NCBI GenBank assembly: GCA_002347965.1
Contig: DDYN01000005.1
Location: 21,315 to 85,314, forward strand
Length of the DNA: 64,000 nucleotides
Direction: 5' to 3'
DNA from: UBA2233 sp002347965 [NCBI: Nitrospirae bacterium UBA2233]
Lineage (GTDB): Bacteria > UBA2233
Part shown: positions 9,223 to 17,117 of the stretch, in pieces
Layout of the letters: each line of letters opens with the position of its first letter
How positions within the stretch are numbered: the stretch's first letter is position 1
Notes under the pieces: model-generated
Seen by the model: only the letters and a program-made list of their open reading frames with translations
The model's database searches: none
Told to the model about the DNA's origin: nothing
Translations under genes and position numbers: made by a program

Positions 9223-10106
9223 ACCTCCACCTCAAGAGAAAGCTCAACCCCGTGGTCTTTTAACACCCGGGTCCTGGCCAGGTTGATCAAACGAAAGAAG
9301 TCCGAGGCGCTGGCATTGCCTACATTGACGAAAAAATTTGCGTGAGCCTTTGATACCATCGCCCCCCCTATGCAAGCCCCCTTGAGGCCGGATAAATCAA
9401 GGAGCCGACCTGCGGGGGGAATGGGTAGGGGCGGATTTTTGAACACGCAGCCGCACGAAAACACCCCAGAAGGCTGGGTCGCTTTTCGCCTCGAAAGGAA
9501 CGCGTCCATCGTCGTGCGTATGTCTCTCGGGTCACGCCTGGTTAAAAGAAGCAGGGCCTTGATCAAAAATGGTGATTCATCGCTAGAACCTCCCACGGAA
9601 AGCGACCGGTAGCCGAAAGAAAACTCCGGTTTCCTTAACTCTCGAAACGCCCCCTTTTTGGGGTCAAAAACGGCGAGCGACTCGACCAAGGGGCCAATTT
9701 CCTGGCCATGGGCCCCAGCATTCATCCTAAGCGCCCCGCCAAGGCTTCCTGGAATTGTAATGCCGAACTCAAGCCCCCCTCCTCCTATATCGAGCGCCAT
9801 CCTCGCGACTGCTCTCAAGGACACGCCGGAAAACGCCTCCAAGAAAACTGCATCTCCTTCGCCGCCCACAACCGGCCAAACCTTGGTCAACGCTCCGGCG
9901 AGACGAACTACCCCAAATGGAAGCTTTCCGTCGTCCACAAGAAGGTTGCTGCCACGTCCAAGGACTCGGTAGGGCCCATTAAGCAAGGCAAGCTCACCAA
10001 AGCCGTCTTCATGAAACACCTCGGCAAAATAATCCGGCGTCCCGCCCACTCTTAGGCTCGTACATTCGCCAAGCGGCTTCGGGGGCAACAAGCGAAGGCC
10101 GTCCAC
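9210..10106 (-). CDS. murB: UDP-N-acetylenolpyruvoylglucosamine reductase MurB
   Basis: A 298-residue FAD enzyme that reduces UDP-GlcNAc-enolpyruvate to UDP-MurNAc with NADPH. FAD-binding motifs LRVGGTPDYFAEV, GRGSNLLVDDG and GGALRMNAGAHG are present, and the compact form without the extra type I insertion suggests a type II enzyme. The start is GTG at 10106, 7 bases after murC. Anomaly: the catalytic region normally reads (A/C)GSxFKNP, with a Ser that protonates the intermediate. Here it reads CGCVFKNP, so Cys220 (codon 9447-9449) occupies the Ser position. Everything else looks intact, so the gene is probably functional. Confidence 0.93.
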   Translation of the reverse strand: MDGLRLLPPKPLGECTSLRVGGTPDYFAEVFHEDGFGELALLNGPYRVLGRGSNLLVDDGKLPFGVVRLAGALTKVWPVVGGEGDAVFLEAFSGVSLRAVARMALDIGGGGLEFGITIPGSLGGALRMNAGAHGQEIGPLVESLAVFDPKKGAFRELRKPEFSFGYRSLSVGGSSDESPFLIKALLLLTRRDPRDIRTTMDAFLSRRKATQPSGVFSCGCVFKNPPLPIPPAGRLLDLSGLKGACIGGAMVSKAHANFFVNVGNASASDFFRLINLARTRVLKDHGVELSLEVEVWKG

Positions 10107-10112
10107 AACGTT

Positions 10113-11513
10113 TCACCCCATGAACGATGCGCAAGAAAGGGCATCGGTAAAACCAGCCGCAAGCCTGTGAATATCTCCCGCGCCCAAGAAGATGATCGCC
10201 TGAGGCTCGGTAATGCCTTCGAGCAGAAGGCCGATGGCTTCATCAAACGTGGGGGCGAACCGGCAGGGTGTCTTTCCTACGGCCGAGATACGCTCAAAAA
10301 GCCTGTGGCCGTCGCCCTCGGAGTCGTACGGCTCGCCCGCTCCGTAGGTCGGCAAAATAATAAGCTCGTCGGTCTCAGGGGCAAAACAACCGACAAATTG
10401 TTCCTGGAGGCGACAAACCCTGCTAAAGCGGTGAGGCTGAAAAACGACACGCCTCCGAACCTCCGGGAATTCGGCCCTGAACGCCTGGAGCGTCGCCAAG
10501 ATTTCCGTTGGATGGTGGGCATAGTCCTCGATGACAGTAAGCCCAGGCTTGCTGAGCCTGACCTCAAACCTCCGTTCGATTCCCTCAAACGAGGCGAGAG
10601 CGCGGGCAATCGTAGGGTAAGAAATGCTTAGCTCAAGCCCTACCGCCACGGCAGCAAGGGCATTTTTTAGGTTGTGTACACCTGGAACCTTAAGGACAAG
10701 CTCGCCCAAACTTTCACCAAACGCCTCAAGTTGGGCGAAGCACCCAGAAGGCCGTGGTTCAACCCCCCACGCACGAACTTGAGATGCCTCTGAAAGCCCG
10801 TACCCTACCTTTCTTCTGTCGAGCCGCTCGGCAACGGCCAGGACGTTCGGGTCGTCGGCGCAGTAGACGCAGAGCCCGTAAAACGGGACTTTCTCCAAAA
10901 ACACTCGAAAGGCCTCTTGGAGGACCTGAAAGCTGTCCCTGTAGCTGTTCAAATGCTCGTTGTCAAGGTTCGTCACGACTGCAATGCTAGGAGCCAACCA
11001 TAAGAAGGAACTGTCGGATTCGTCGGCCTCTACCACGATGAAAGACCCCTTTCCCAGCGACGCGTTCCTGCGGGTTTGCTTCAAGCGCCCCCCGAGAACG
11101 ACGGTTGGGTCCATTCCCGCCTCTAGTAAAACGTGGGCGATCATCGAAGTCGTCGTCGTCTTGCCATGGGCCCCGGATACCGCGATGCCGTACTTCAACC
11201 GCATCAGTTCGGCAAGCATGACAGCTCTTGGGATCACGGGAATCCCGAGTCTTTTTGCCTCAAGAATCTCTGGGTTGTCTTGAGCAATAGCCGAAGAAAC
11301 CACGACAACGTCGGGGGCAATCGCAGACAACCTCGAGGCATCGTGCCCCAAGAAGACGGGCATTCCAAGGCTTCTTAGGTGCGAAAGCGTGTCAGAATCG
11401 GCGATGTCCGAACCCACAACCCGGTAGCTAAGGTTCCACAGAAGCTCGGCAATCCCGCTCATCCCGATTCCGCCGATCCCCAGAAAATACAGCGTAAGGT
11501 TTTGCCGGTACAT
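10113..11513 (-). CDS. murC: UDP-N-acetylmuramate--L-alanine ligase MurC
   Basis: A 466-residue Mur ligase that adds L-Ala to UDP-MurNAc in the cytoplasm. The N-terminal UDP-binding motif YFLGIGGIGMSGIAELL fixes the start at 11513. The P-loop is VSGAHGKTTTTSM. Further Mur-ligase motifs (EADESDSSFL, VVTNLDNEHLNSY, HNLKNALAAVAVG, DYAHHPTEI, FQPHRFSR) follow in order. It begins 86 bases inside the murG 3' end, an unusually long overlap, and is followed by murB after 6 bases. Confidence 0.96.
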   Translation of the reverse strand: MYRQNLTLYFLGIGGIGMSGIAELLWNLSYRVVGSDIADSDTLSHLRSLGMPVFLGHDASRLSAIAPDVVVVSSAIAQDNPEILEAKRLGIPVIPRAVMLAELMRLKYGIAVSGAHGKTTTTSMIAHVLLEAGMDPTVVLGGRLKQTRRNASLGKGSFIVVEADESDSSFLWLAPSIAVVTNLDNEHLNSYRDSFQVLQEAFRVFLEKVPFYGLCVYCADDPNVLAVAERLDRRKVGYGLSEASQVRAWGVEPRPSGCFAQLEAFGESLGELVLKVPGVHNLKNALAAVAVGLELSISYPTIARALASFEGIERRFEVRLSKPGLTVIEDYAHHPTEILATLQAFRAEFPEVRRRVVFQPHRFSRVCRLQEQFVGCFAPETDELIILPTYGAGEPYDSEGDGHRLFERISAVGKTPCRFAPTFDEAIGLLLEGITEPQAIIFLGAGDIHRLAAGFTDALSCASFMG

Positions 11514-12636
11514 TCAGATGAACTCCTTTCATGTAAGCCTCGATTGTCTCGATCATTCGGTCTGCGGCCTTGGGATGGGCCAAACTTTTCCATGCCAAGC
11601 CCATGTGCTCCCAACATGCCGGGTCTTGCGCAAGCGCAACAACCGCTTCAACGAGGCTGTCGGCATTCAGGTGCTTTTCTTCCAAAACCCTTGCCGCTCC
11701 TGCACGCTCAGCCGTCTGGGCGTTGAGGAGCTGGTGGTTGTGCGTGGCAAAAGGGAACGGGACGAGGATGGTCGGCTTTTCGACAAAGGCAAGCTCGGCC
11801 AAGGTCGAGGCCCCGGAACGTGAAACGATAATGTCCGCCCAACGGTACGTCAACGCCATGTCCTCGATGAACGGTAAGACCAAGAGGCGACCCTTGAAGC
11901 GCTCGAGGTATGACTCCACCCCACCCGTCGGCCATTTGCCCCATTGAAGGATTACTTCCGCATCAAGCCTGAAAAAAAGCTGCTCCAGGCTTTCGAGGAC
12001 AATCCGGTTCATGCTGTAGGCGCCCTGCGACCCGCCGATCACCAGGATACGCACGGGCCTAGAGTTTAGGCCGGACTTCTTGAAATCCTCCTTGAAACTC
12101 TTAGCGTCCTCGATCCCGTCCCGTACGGGAATCCCCACGAGCAGCGCGCGTGTCCCCCAGCTTGCAAGCATACCCGAATGGGCAACGAACATTTTTTTGG
12201 CCCAACGGCGCAGGAGGCGGTTCACCATCCCTGGAATTGCGTTTGCCTCGTGAAGGAATAACGGAATACGCAAGACCCAAGCGGCGACCCCGACGGGGAA
12301 CGACACAAACCCGCCGAAACAAACGGCCGCGCAAGGCCGCCCCTTCAAGAACTCTCGAATCATGGCCAGAATGGACGGAACGCCCTTGACAAAAAGCCCG
12401 GCTATGCCCCGAACCCCGCGCCCTGCAACCCCTTGCATGCTCACGGCAACGAACCGCAATCTAGGGTCTTGGCCCTCTACATAGCGCGCGTCTTTTTTGG
12501 TGCCAAAAAAGACGACAGACCCTGCGGGGTGCCTTAAAAGCCAGGCCCTGGCCACGCTAAGGCCTGGGAACAGGTGCCCTCCCGTCCCCCCCGCGGCAAT
12601 CGCAAGGGTTGCCGTATCTATACCTCTTGAACCCAT
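11428..12636 (-). CDS. murG: MurG, undecaprenyldiphospho-muramoylpentapeptide GlcNAc transferase
   Basis: A 402-residue GT28 glycosyltransferase that converts lipid I to lipid II at the inner face of the membrane. It has the N-terminal AAGGTGGHLFPGLSVA loop, HEANAIPGMVNRLL, the VIGGSQGAYSMN motif and the donor-site region SRSGASTLAELAFVEKPTILVPFPFATHNHQL. It is longer than usual (typically ~350-370 residues). The last ~28 residues (after about GVHLNVPAK) are read from DNA that also encodes the start of murC and look like a non-conserved tail. The start overlaps the 3' end of mraZ by 19 bases. Confidence 0.95.
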   Translation of the reverse strand: MGSRGIDTATLAIAAGGTGGHLFPGLSVARAWLLRHPAGSVVFFGTKKDARYVEGQDPRLRFVAVSMQGVAGRGVRGIAGLFVKGVPSILAMIREFLKGRPCAAVCFGGFVSFPVGVAAWVLRIPLFLHEANAIPGMVNRLLRRWAKKMFVAHSGMLASWGTRALLVGIPVRDGIEDAKSFKEDFKKSGLNSRPVRILVIGGSQGAYSMNRIVLESLEQLFFRLDAEVILQWGKWPTGGVESYLERFKGRLLVLPFIEDMALTYRWADIIVSRSGASTLAELAFVEKPTILVPFPFATHNHQLLNAQTAERAGAARVLEEKHLNADSLVEAVVALAQDPACWEHMGLAWKSLAHPKAADRMIETIEAYMKGVHLNVPAKPYAVFSGDRRNRDERDCRASVEP

Positions 12637-13106
12637 TCTTGGCTTTTCTTCTTATCCGCAGGTCCCTTGAAAAGGGCCCCTTCGTAGATCGGCCCTTTCT
12701 CTAGAAGGTTATGGAGCTGCTCTTGGGCCATGAGACGCTCGCCCTCCCACCTCGCCGGGCTCCAGATCTCAAAAGAACGGAATAGCCCTATAATCGCGGC
12801 ACTTTCGGAAAGCTCGGCATAGGCACGGAATTCTTGAGGCAGGAGGACCCTTCCTTGGCCGTCTAAATCGAGCTGAACCGCCTGGCCGATAAGCGCCCGC
12901 TTTAGCAAGCGGACCTCCCTCGAGGAGCCGTCGGTTTCTGTCATCCTTGAAGCCATCCGGAGAAACACCTCAAGGGGATAGCCCGTCAGGGAAGTCTCCG
13001 GCCCGGGCAAAAGCACAACCCCTTCTTTAAGGCTAGCACGGAACCTCGGGGGAAAGGGAAGCCTTCCCTTTTCGTCGATCTTGTAAGTCCACTGGCCGAT
13101 GAACAT
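12618..13106 (-). CDS. mraZ: transcriptional regulator MraZ
   Basis: A 162-residue double-SpoVT/AbrB-like DNA-binding protein. The N-terminal repeat (FIGQWTYKIDEKGRLPFPPRFR) and second repeat (VQLDLDGQGRVLLPQEFRAYAEL) both carry the DxxGR-P-R core. MraZ forms rings that bind TGGG repeats and represses the dcw operon. Normally mraZ is the first dcw gene, before rsmH. Here it lies between murD and murG, where ftsW is usually found. It has its own promoter and a triple-repeat operator just upstream, so it probably regulates only mraZ-murG-murC-murB-ddl-ftsA-ftsZ. Confidence 0.95.
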   Translation of the reverse strand: MFIGQWTYKIDEKGRLPFPPRFRASLKEGVVLLPGPETSLTGYPLEVFLRMASRMTETDGSSREVRLLKRALIGQAVQLDLDGQGRVLLPQEFRAYAELSESAAIIGLFRSFEIWSPARWEGERLMAQEQLHNLLEKGPIYEGALFKGPADKKKSQEWVQEV

Positions 13107-13119
13107 CGAGACTTACCTT

Positions 13120-13144
13120 CCCACGGTTCCCCACTTCCTCCCAC
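13120..13144 (-). promoter_or_regulatory. MraZ operator: three TGGG boxes with 10-bp period
   Basis: On the minus strand, directly upstream of the mraZ ATG (13106), three GTGGG boxes occur at 13140-13144, 13130-13134 and 13120-13124, exactly one helical turn apart (TGGGA-N5-TGGGG-N5-TGGGA). This is the known MraZ recognition arrangement (direct TGGGN repeats separated by 5 bases). They lie between the -10 box and the start codon, and the last overlaps the ribosome-binding region. A bound MraZ would therefore block its own transcription start and hence the downstream murG-ftsZ genes. Confidence 0.88.
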
Positions 13145-13152
13145 TGACAGTG

Positions 13153-13181
13153 ATTATACCCTTAATTTAAAAATTGCAATA
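13153..13181 (-). promoter_or_regulatory. sigma70-type promoter of mraZ
   Basis: A perfect TATAAT -10 box on the minus strand occupies 13153-13158. The best -35-like hexamer upstream is TTGCAA, with a spacer of about 15 bases, in an AT-rich stretch that stands out from the GC-rich surroundings. The predicted transcription start is about 13146, immediately before the first MraZ box. No gene lies between here and the murD stop at 13225, so this is an internal promoter splitting the dcw block. Confidence 0.75.
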
Positions 13182-13224
13182 CCACGAAAGAGCAAAGAGG
13201 GCCGGGACGCCACAAAAGAGCCTT

Positions 13225-14598
13225 TCAGATGACCTCGGTAGGGCTCAAGGAGGCAAGAAGCTTAGAAAACGTGAAACCCCTATGACGAAAGCTCTTGAAG
13301 GCATCGAAGCTCGCGCACCCCGGAGAGAACAACACCCGGTCTTCGGGCATCACGACGTCCGCAAGCCTACGCATGAGCATATCCAGCGTCTTAAACCGCT
13401 CAGAGGGCACCAAGTCTCCAATCGCATCGGCAAAGGCATCTCTTGCGTGTCCGAAAAACAGCGCGAGCCGCACTTTTTTATTAACGAGGCCCCTTAAGGG
13501 GCCCATGTCGAGCCCCTTGGAAAGGCCCCCGCCTATCCACACGATCGGAGGGGGCAGCAGCTTAAGCGCAAGCTCTACGCTTGCCACGTTCGTGGCCTTA
13601 GAATCGTTGAATACGGACGCCCCTTTGAGCGTACGTTCAAAAGAAATGCGGTACGTCAACGGCCTTAGCCCTTCCAGCATCGAAAACGCCGTCTTGTCTC
13701 CGGAAAGCTCGAACGCGGCAAGCCCGGCCAAAAGGAGGTTTTCAGGCGGGACGAACGTCGCACCTTCAGAATGGGGGAGTGGAATCCTCAAGGAAAGGCC
13801 GGGGGCTTCCACGTAGAACCACTCCTTATCCCACACGAGCCCCCCATACGCGAACGACATTCTCTTGCCCACACTCCAAACCTTCGACCGGCTCCCTTGC
13901 AGGGCCTTTTCGGTGACTGGATCCGGGTTGAGCACGATCGCCGTATCCTTGGCACCAAGCCGCTGGAGGACGGAGAGCTTGGCGGCCCGGTAGGCTTCAA
14001 AAGACCCATGCCAGGAAAGGTGGTCAGGCCGGATCTCTGTCAAAAGGACCACGCTCGGTCGAAAGACTCTGGATTGTGCAAGCTGGAAGCTGCTCGTCTC
14101 CAATACTCCGACCTGGAACGATCCAGCCCTTCCTAAAAAGCGGCCAAACGGCGGGCCTTCATTTCCTGCACGAAATACCCGCTGCCCAAGCTGCGCCAAA
14201 AGATCCTGCACCCAGGAGCACACGCTTGTTTTACCGTTCGTTCCGCTCACGGCAAGCAATTTTGGCGGGGTGCCTGCAAGCAAAGAGATCAAGTCAAGCT
14301 CTCCAACCCAAGGAATCCCGCGCTTAAGGGCAAGCATAAACACAGGATGCACGAACGAAAACCCGGGAGAAGGGACGAGAACGCTAAGCCCCTCGAGGAA
14401 ATTTTCCTCGCCGGAAGGCCCGAACATCTTGACGCCAAGCTTGGCAAGGTACTCCAGCGCCCTTCTATGTACATTCTTTGGGTGCTCCTCGTACACCCAA
14501 ACGGCCAGCCCTTCGTTCGTAAGAGAGCGCGCAAGACGCCTTGCAGTCTTTCCGGCACCAAGTATACCAACAGGCTGACAGGAGCGTAGGCGGTACAC
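13225..14598 (-). CDS. murD: UDP-N-acetylmuramoyl-L-alanine--D-glutamate ligase MurD
   Basis: A 457-residue Mur ligase adding D-Glu to UDP-MurNAc-L-Ala. It has the N-terminal dinucleotide-like fold (VGILGAGKTARRLARSL), P-loop LAVSGTNGKTSVCSW, TEIRPDHLSWHGSFEAYRAAK with the carbamylated-Lys region, NDSKATNVASVELAL and IVWIGGGLSKG. The start is GTG at 14598, 5 bases after mraY. About 120 bases downstream separate it from mraZ, which has its own promoter. Confidence 0.95.
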   Translation of the reverse strand: MYRLRSCQPVGILGAGKTARRLARSLTNEGLAVWVYEEHPKNVHRRALEYLAKLGVKMFGPSGEENFLEGLSVLVPSPGFSFVHPVFMLALKRGIPWVGELDLISLLAGTPPKLLAVSGTNGKTSVCSWVQDLLAQLGQRVFRAGNEGPPFGRFLGRAGSFQVGVLETSSFQLAQSRVFRPSVVLLTEIRPDHLSWHGSFEAYRAAKLSVLQRLGAKDTAIVLNPDPVTEKALQGSRSKVWSVGKRMSFAYGGLVWDKEWFYVEAPGLSLRIPLPHSEGATFVPPENLLLAGLAAFELSGDKTAFSMLEGLRPLTYRISFERTLKGASVFNDSKATNVASVELALKLLPPPIVWIGGGLSKGLDMGPLRGLVNKKVRLALFFGHARDAFADAIGDLVPSERFKTLDMLMRRLADVVMPEDRVLFSPGCASFDAFKSFRHRGFTFSKLLASLSPTEVI

Positions 14599-14603
14599 GT
14601 GGA

Positions 14604-15683
14604 CTAACGGAGCTTAAGGGTGCTGATTGCAAGCAACGCAAAGATGCCCGAAATAATCCAGAACCGGACGATCACCCTAGGTTCCGGCCAGCCAAGAAGC
14701 TCAAAGTGGTGATGCAGTGGAGCCATCCGAAAGATACGTTTTCCTCGAAGCTTGAACGAAGCCACCTGAAAGATCACCGAGAGCGCCTCCACGACAAAAA
14801 GTCCGCCGACCAAGATGAGCAGGACTTCTTGCTTGGCGATTAGCGCCACGTAACCAAGGGCTCCTCCTAGCGATAGCGACCCCACGTCTCCCATGAACAC
14901 TTGGGCCGGATAGGTGTTGTACCAAAGGAAGGCCACGATTGCCCCCATGAGCGCACCGATCAGAATGCACACCTCCCCGGAACCTGGTACATGGGCCACG
15001 TTTAGGTAGGCTGCAAGGAGCTTGTTGCCAGCACAGTAGACCAACCCAAAGTACGTCAGGAAGGCAAAAACGAGCGGAACGCTCACAAGCCCGTCTAGCC
15101 CGTCCGTAAGGTTCACGGCGTTGGAGCTCGCCATGACAACCAAGGCGGCAAACAGGAAGAACGATGCCCCTAAAAGAGGCTGAACGTGCTTAAAGAAAGG
15201 AAGCTGCAGGAGCGTGCCGACTTCCGGCGTCTGCGCAAGCCAAACCCCAACGCCAGCCCCCCAGAGCCCTTGGATCAGGAGCTTGACTTTTCCGGGTACG
15301 CCTTTGGAGCTCCTTGCCTTGACCTTCCACAGGTCATCTACAAGCCCGAGCCCTCCGAGTACCAACAACGTCCCGATTCCCCCCCAAACAAACCGACTTT
15401 GGAGGTTTGCCCAAAGGAGGGTTGAAACGACTGCGCTCGCAATGATCACGCCCCCTCCCATTGTCGGCGTTCCGGCCTTGCTCACGAGGTGCTGCTTTGG
15501 GCCATCTTCTCGCAGCGCCTGGGTTAAATGGCGTCTTCGCACGTATCGGATGAAGGGCGGCATAAGTGCAAGCCCTAGAGCAAAGGCCGTAAGAAGCGCA
15601 TAGATAGACCGAAAAGAAATATAGCGGAAAACGTTAAAAAGGCTTATCGTATCCGATAGCAGGATAGACAGGTGAAAAAGCAC
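14604..15683 (-). CDS. mraY: phospho-N-acetylmuramoyl-pentapeptide transferase MraY
   Basis: A 359-residue polytopic membrane enzyme (about ten hydrophobic segments) that transfers phospho-MurNAc-pentapeptide to undecaprenyl phosphate, giving lipid I. It has the catalytic-face motifs PTMGG, LGLVDDLWKV, NAVNLTDGLDGL, YNTYPAQVFMGDVGSLSLGG and MAPLHHHFELLGW. Length is normal. It follows murF after 5 bases and precedes murD. Confidence 0.96.
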   Translation of the reverse strand: MLFHLSILLSDTISLFNVFRYISFRSIYALLTAFALGLALMPPFIRYVRRRHLTQALREDGPKQHLVSKAGTPTMGGGVIIASAVVSTLLWANLQSRFVWGGIGTLLVLGGLGLVDDLWKVKARSSKGVPGKVKLLIQGLWGAGVGVWLAQTPEVGTLLQLPFFKHVQPLLGASFFLFAALVVMASSNAVNLTDGLDGLVSVPLVFAFLTYFGLVYCAGNKLLAAYLNVAHVPGSGEVCILIGALMGAIVAFLWYNTYPAQVFMGDVGSLSLGGALGYVALIAKQEVLLILVGGLFVVEALSVIFQVASFKLRGKRIFRMAPLHHHFELLGWPEPRVIVRFWIISGIFALLAISTLKLR

Positions 15684-15688
15684 GCGCG

Positions 15689-17110
15689 TTATTCCTTAGA
15701 GAGTTGATCGTTCTCGATACACTCCAACAAGTCTTCCAGCCTGTTGGCCCTAGAGCCCTTGAGGAGCAGGGCGCTACCGTGGTGAATTATTCTCGAGAGC
15801 GCTAGGGATAGGTCTTCCTGCGCATCTTTTTGGTAGGCATAAATCTCGCAAGAGGGGTCGAAGGCCTTTGCGCCCTCGACAATACGAGGGGCAAAGTTTC
15901 CGATGCAGTGGGTTTGAATACCGAGCCCGGCAACGAACGCCCCGAGTTTTCGGTGATATCGCTCTGTTTCGGCTCCGAGCTCTAGCATGTCGCCCAGTAC
16001 GACAACCTTCGTTAGGCTTTCGGCCAGCATACAAAACGCCTTTAAGGAGGCTTCCATAGACGCAGGGTTTGCGTTGTAGGCATCGAACACGACAAGCCCC
16101 CCCTTGGGCAGCGTTCTCGTTTCAAAACGCAAGGAAGGAAGCTGGAAGTCGCTTAGCCTCTGCAAGCCATCATGGAGCGGAACACCGAGCCTTGCGCCTA
16201 CAGCCAGGGCAATCATGGCATCGCAAACAATATGCTCGCCAGGAAACGGCAAGGCTAGCTCAAACATCTCCCCTCCCGGCCCGATGAGTCTGGCACGCAT
16301 CGCCTTCCCATCCCAAATCGGCGCCTCTTTCAGGTAGAGGTCCGCTTTGGTTTTCATGGAGACCAAAAGCCTCTCCCCTGGAAACCGAAGCGCAACCTCC
16401 AGGGCAAGGGGGTTGTCCATGCAGGTCACGAACAGGCCGGTTTCGGGGTTCATGCCCTTAAGGAGCTCGGCCTTTGCCTCCTTGACCTCTCCTAACCCAC
16501 CCAGGCCTTCGAGATGCGCTGGTTGAACGTTTGTGAGAATCCCTACATCCGGGGCTACAATATCCGACAAATAAGCAATTTCCCCTTTTTTGCTCATTCC
16601 GAGCTCGAGCACGACGACTTCGTGGGCGGCCTCCAGCTCAAACAGGGCCAAAGGTACGCCGAGCGCGTTGTTGTAATTCCCTGGGTTCTTGTGGACGTTG
16701 TAGGCCGCCCCGAGCACGCAAGCGACCATTTCTTTCGTCGTCGTTTTGCCGCTCGAACCCGTAACGGCCACCATGGGAGCCTTAGACTTGGAACGAACGG
16801 CCTTGGCTATTGCCCCGAGCGCAGAAAGAGGGTCTTTGCACCCGATGATCCAGCCGTCGACCGGGGAGGCATGGCGCCTCCAACGGGTAAGCTTATCGAA
16901 CCTTCCTAGTACGCCGAGCGCCCCTTTTTGAAGGGCCTCGCCAAGAAAGGCATGGCCGTCGGTCCGCTCCCCTTCGAGAGCTACAAACAAAACTCCTTCT
17001 TTACAAAGGCCGGAATGCACGACGACGCCCGTAAACTCCCGGCCTGAACCTTTTTCCAGGGCAATACCCGAAACTGCCCGTAAAACCTCCGACACACCCA
17101 AAGGAATCAT
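15689..17110 (-). CDS. murF: UDP-MurNAc-tripeptide--D-Ala-D-Ala ligase MurF
   Basis: A 473-residue Mur ligase adding D-Ala-D-Ala to the UDP-MurNAc tripeptide. I start it at ATG 17110 (M-I-P-L-G-V-S), 7 bases after the murE stop. An in-frame extension to 17269 would read through the end of murE and has no MurF homology. Motifs: GVVVHSGLCKEGVLFVALEGERTDGH (N-terminal uridine-binding), VTGSSGKTTTKEM (P-loop), NNALGVPLALFELE, NVQPAHLEGLGGL and DAYNANPASMEASL. It is tightly packed between murE and mraY. Confidence 0.95.
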   Translation of the reverse strand: MIPLGVSEVLRAVSGIALEKGSGREFTGVVVHSGLCKEGVLFVALEGERTDGHAFLGEALQKGALGVLGRFDKLTRWRRHASPVDGWIIGCKDPLSALGAIAKAVRSKSKAPMVAVTGSSGKTTTKEMVACVLGAAYNVHKNPGNYNNALGVPLALFELEAAHEVVVLELGMSKKGEIAYLSDIVAPDVGILTNVQPAHLEGLGGLGEVKEAKAELLKGMNPETGLFVTCMDNPLALEVALRFPGERLLVSMKTKADLYLKEAPIWDGKAMRARLIGPGGEMFELALPFPGEHIVCDAMIALAVGARLGVPLHDGLQRLSDFQLPSLRFETRTLPKGGLVVFDAYNANPASMEASLKAFCMLAESLTKVVVLGDMLELGAETERYHRKLGAFVAGLGIQTHCIGNFAPRIVEGAKAFDPSCEIYAYQKDAQEDLSLALSRIIHHGSALLLKGSRANRLEDLLECIENDQLSKE

Positions 17111-17117
17111 GCTGGGC

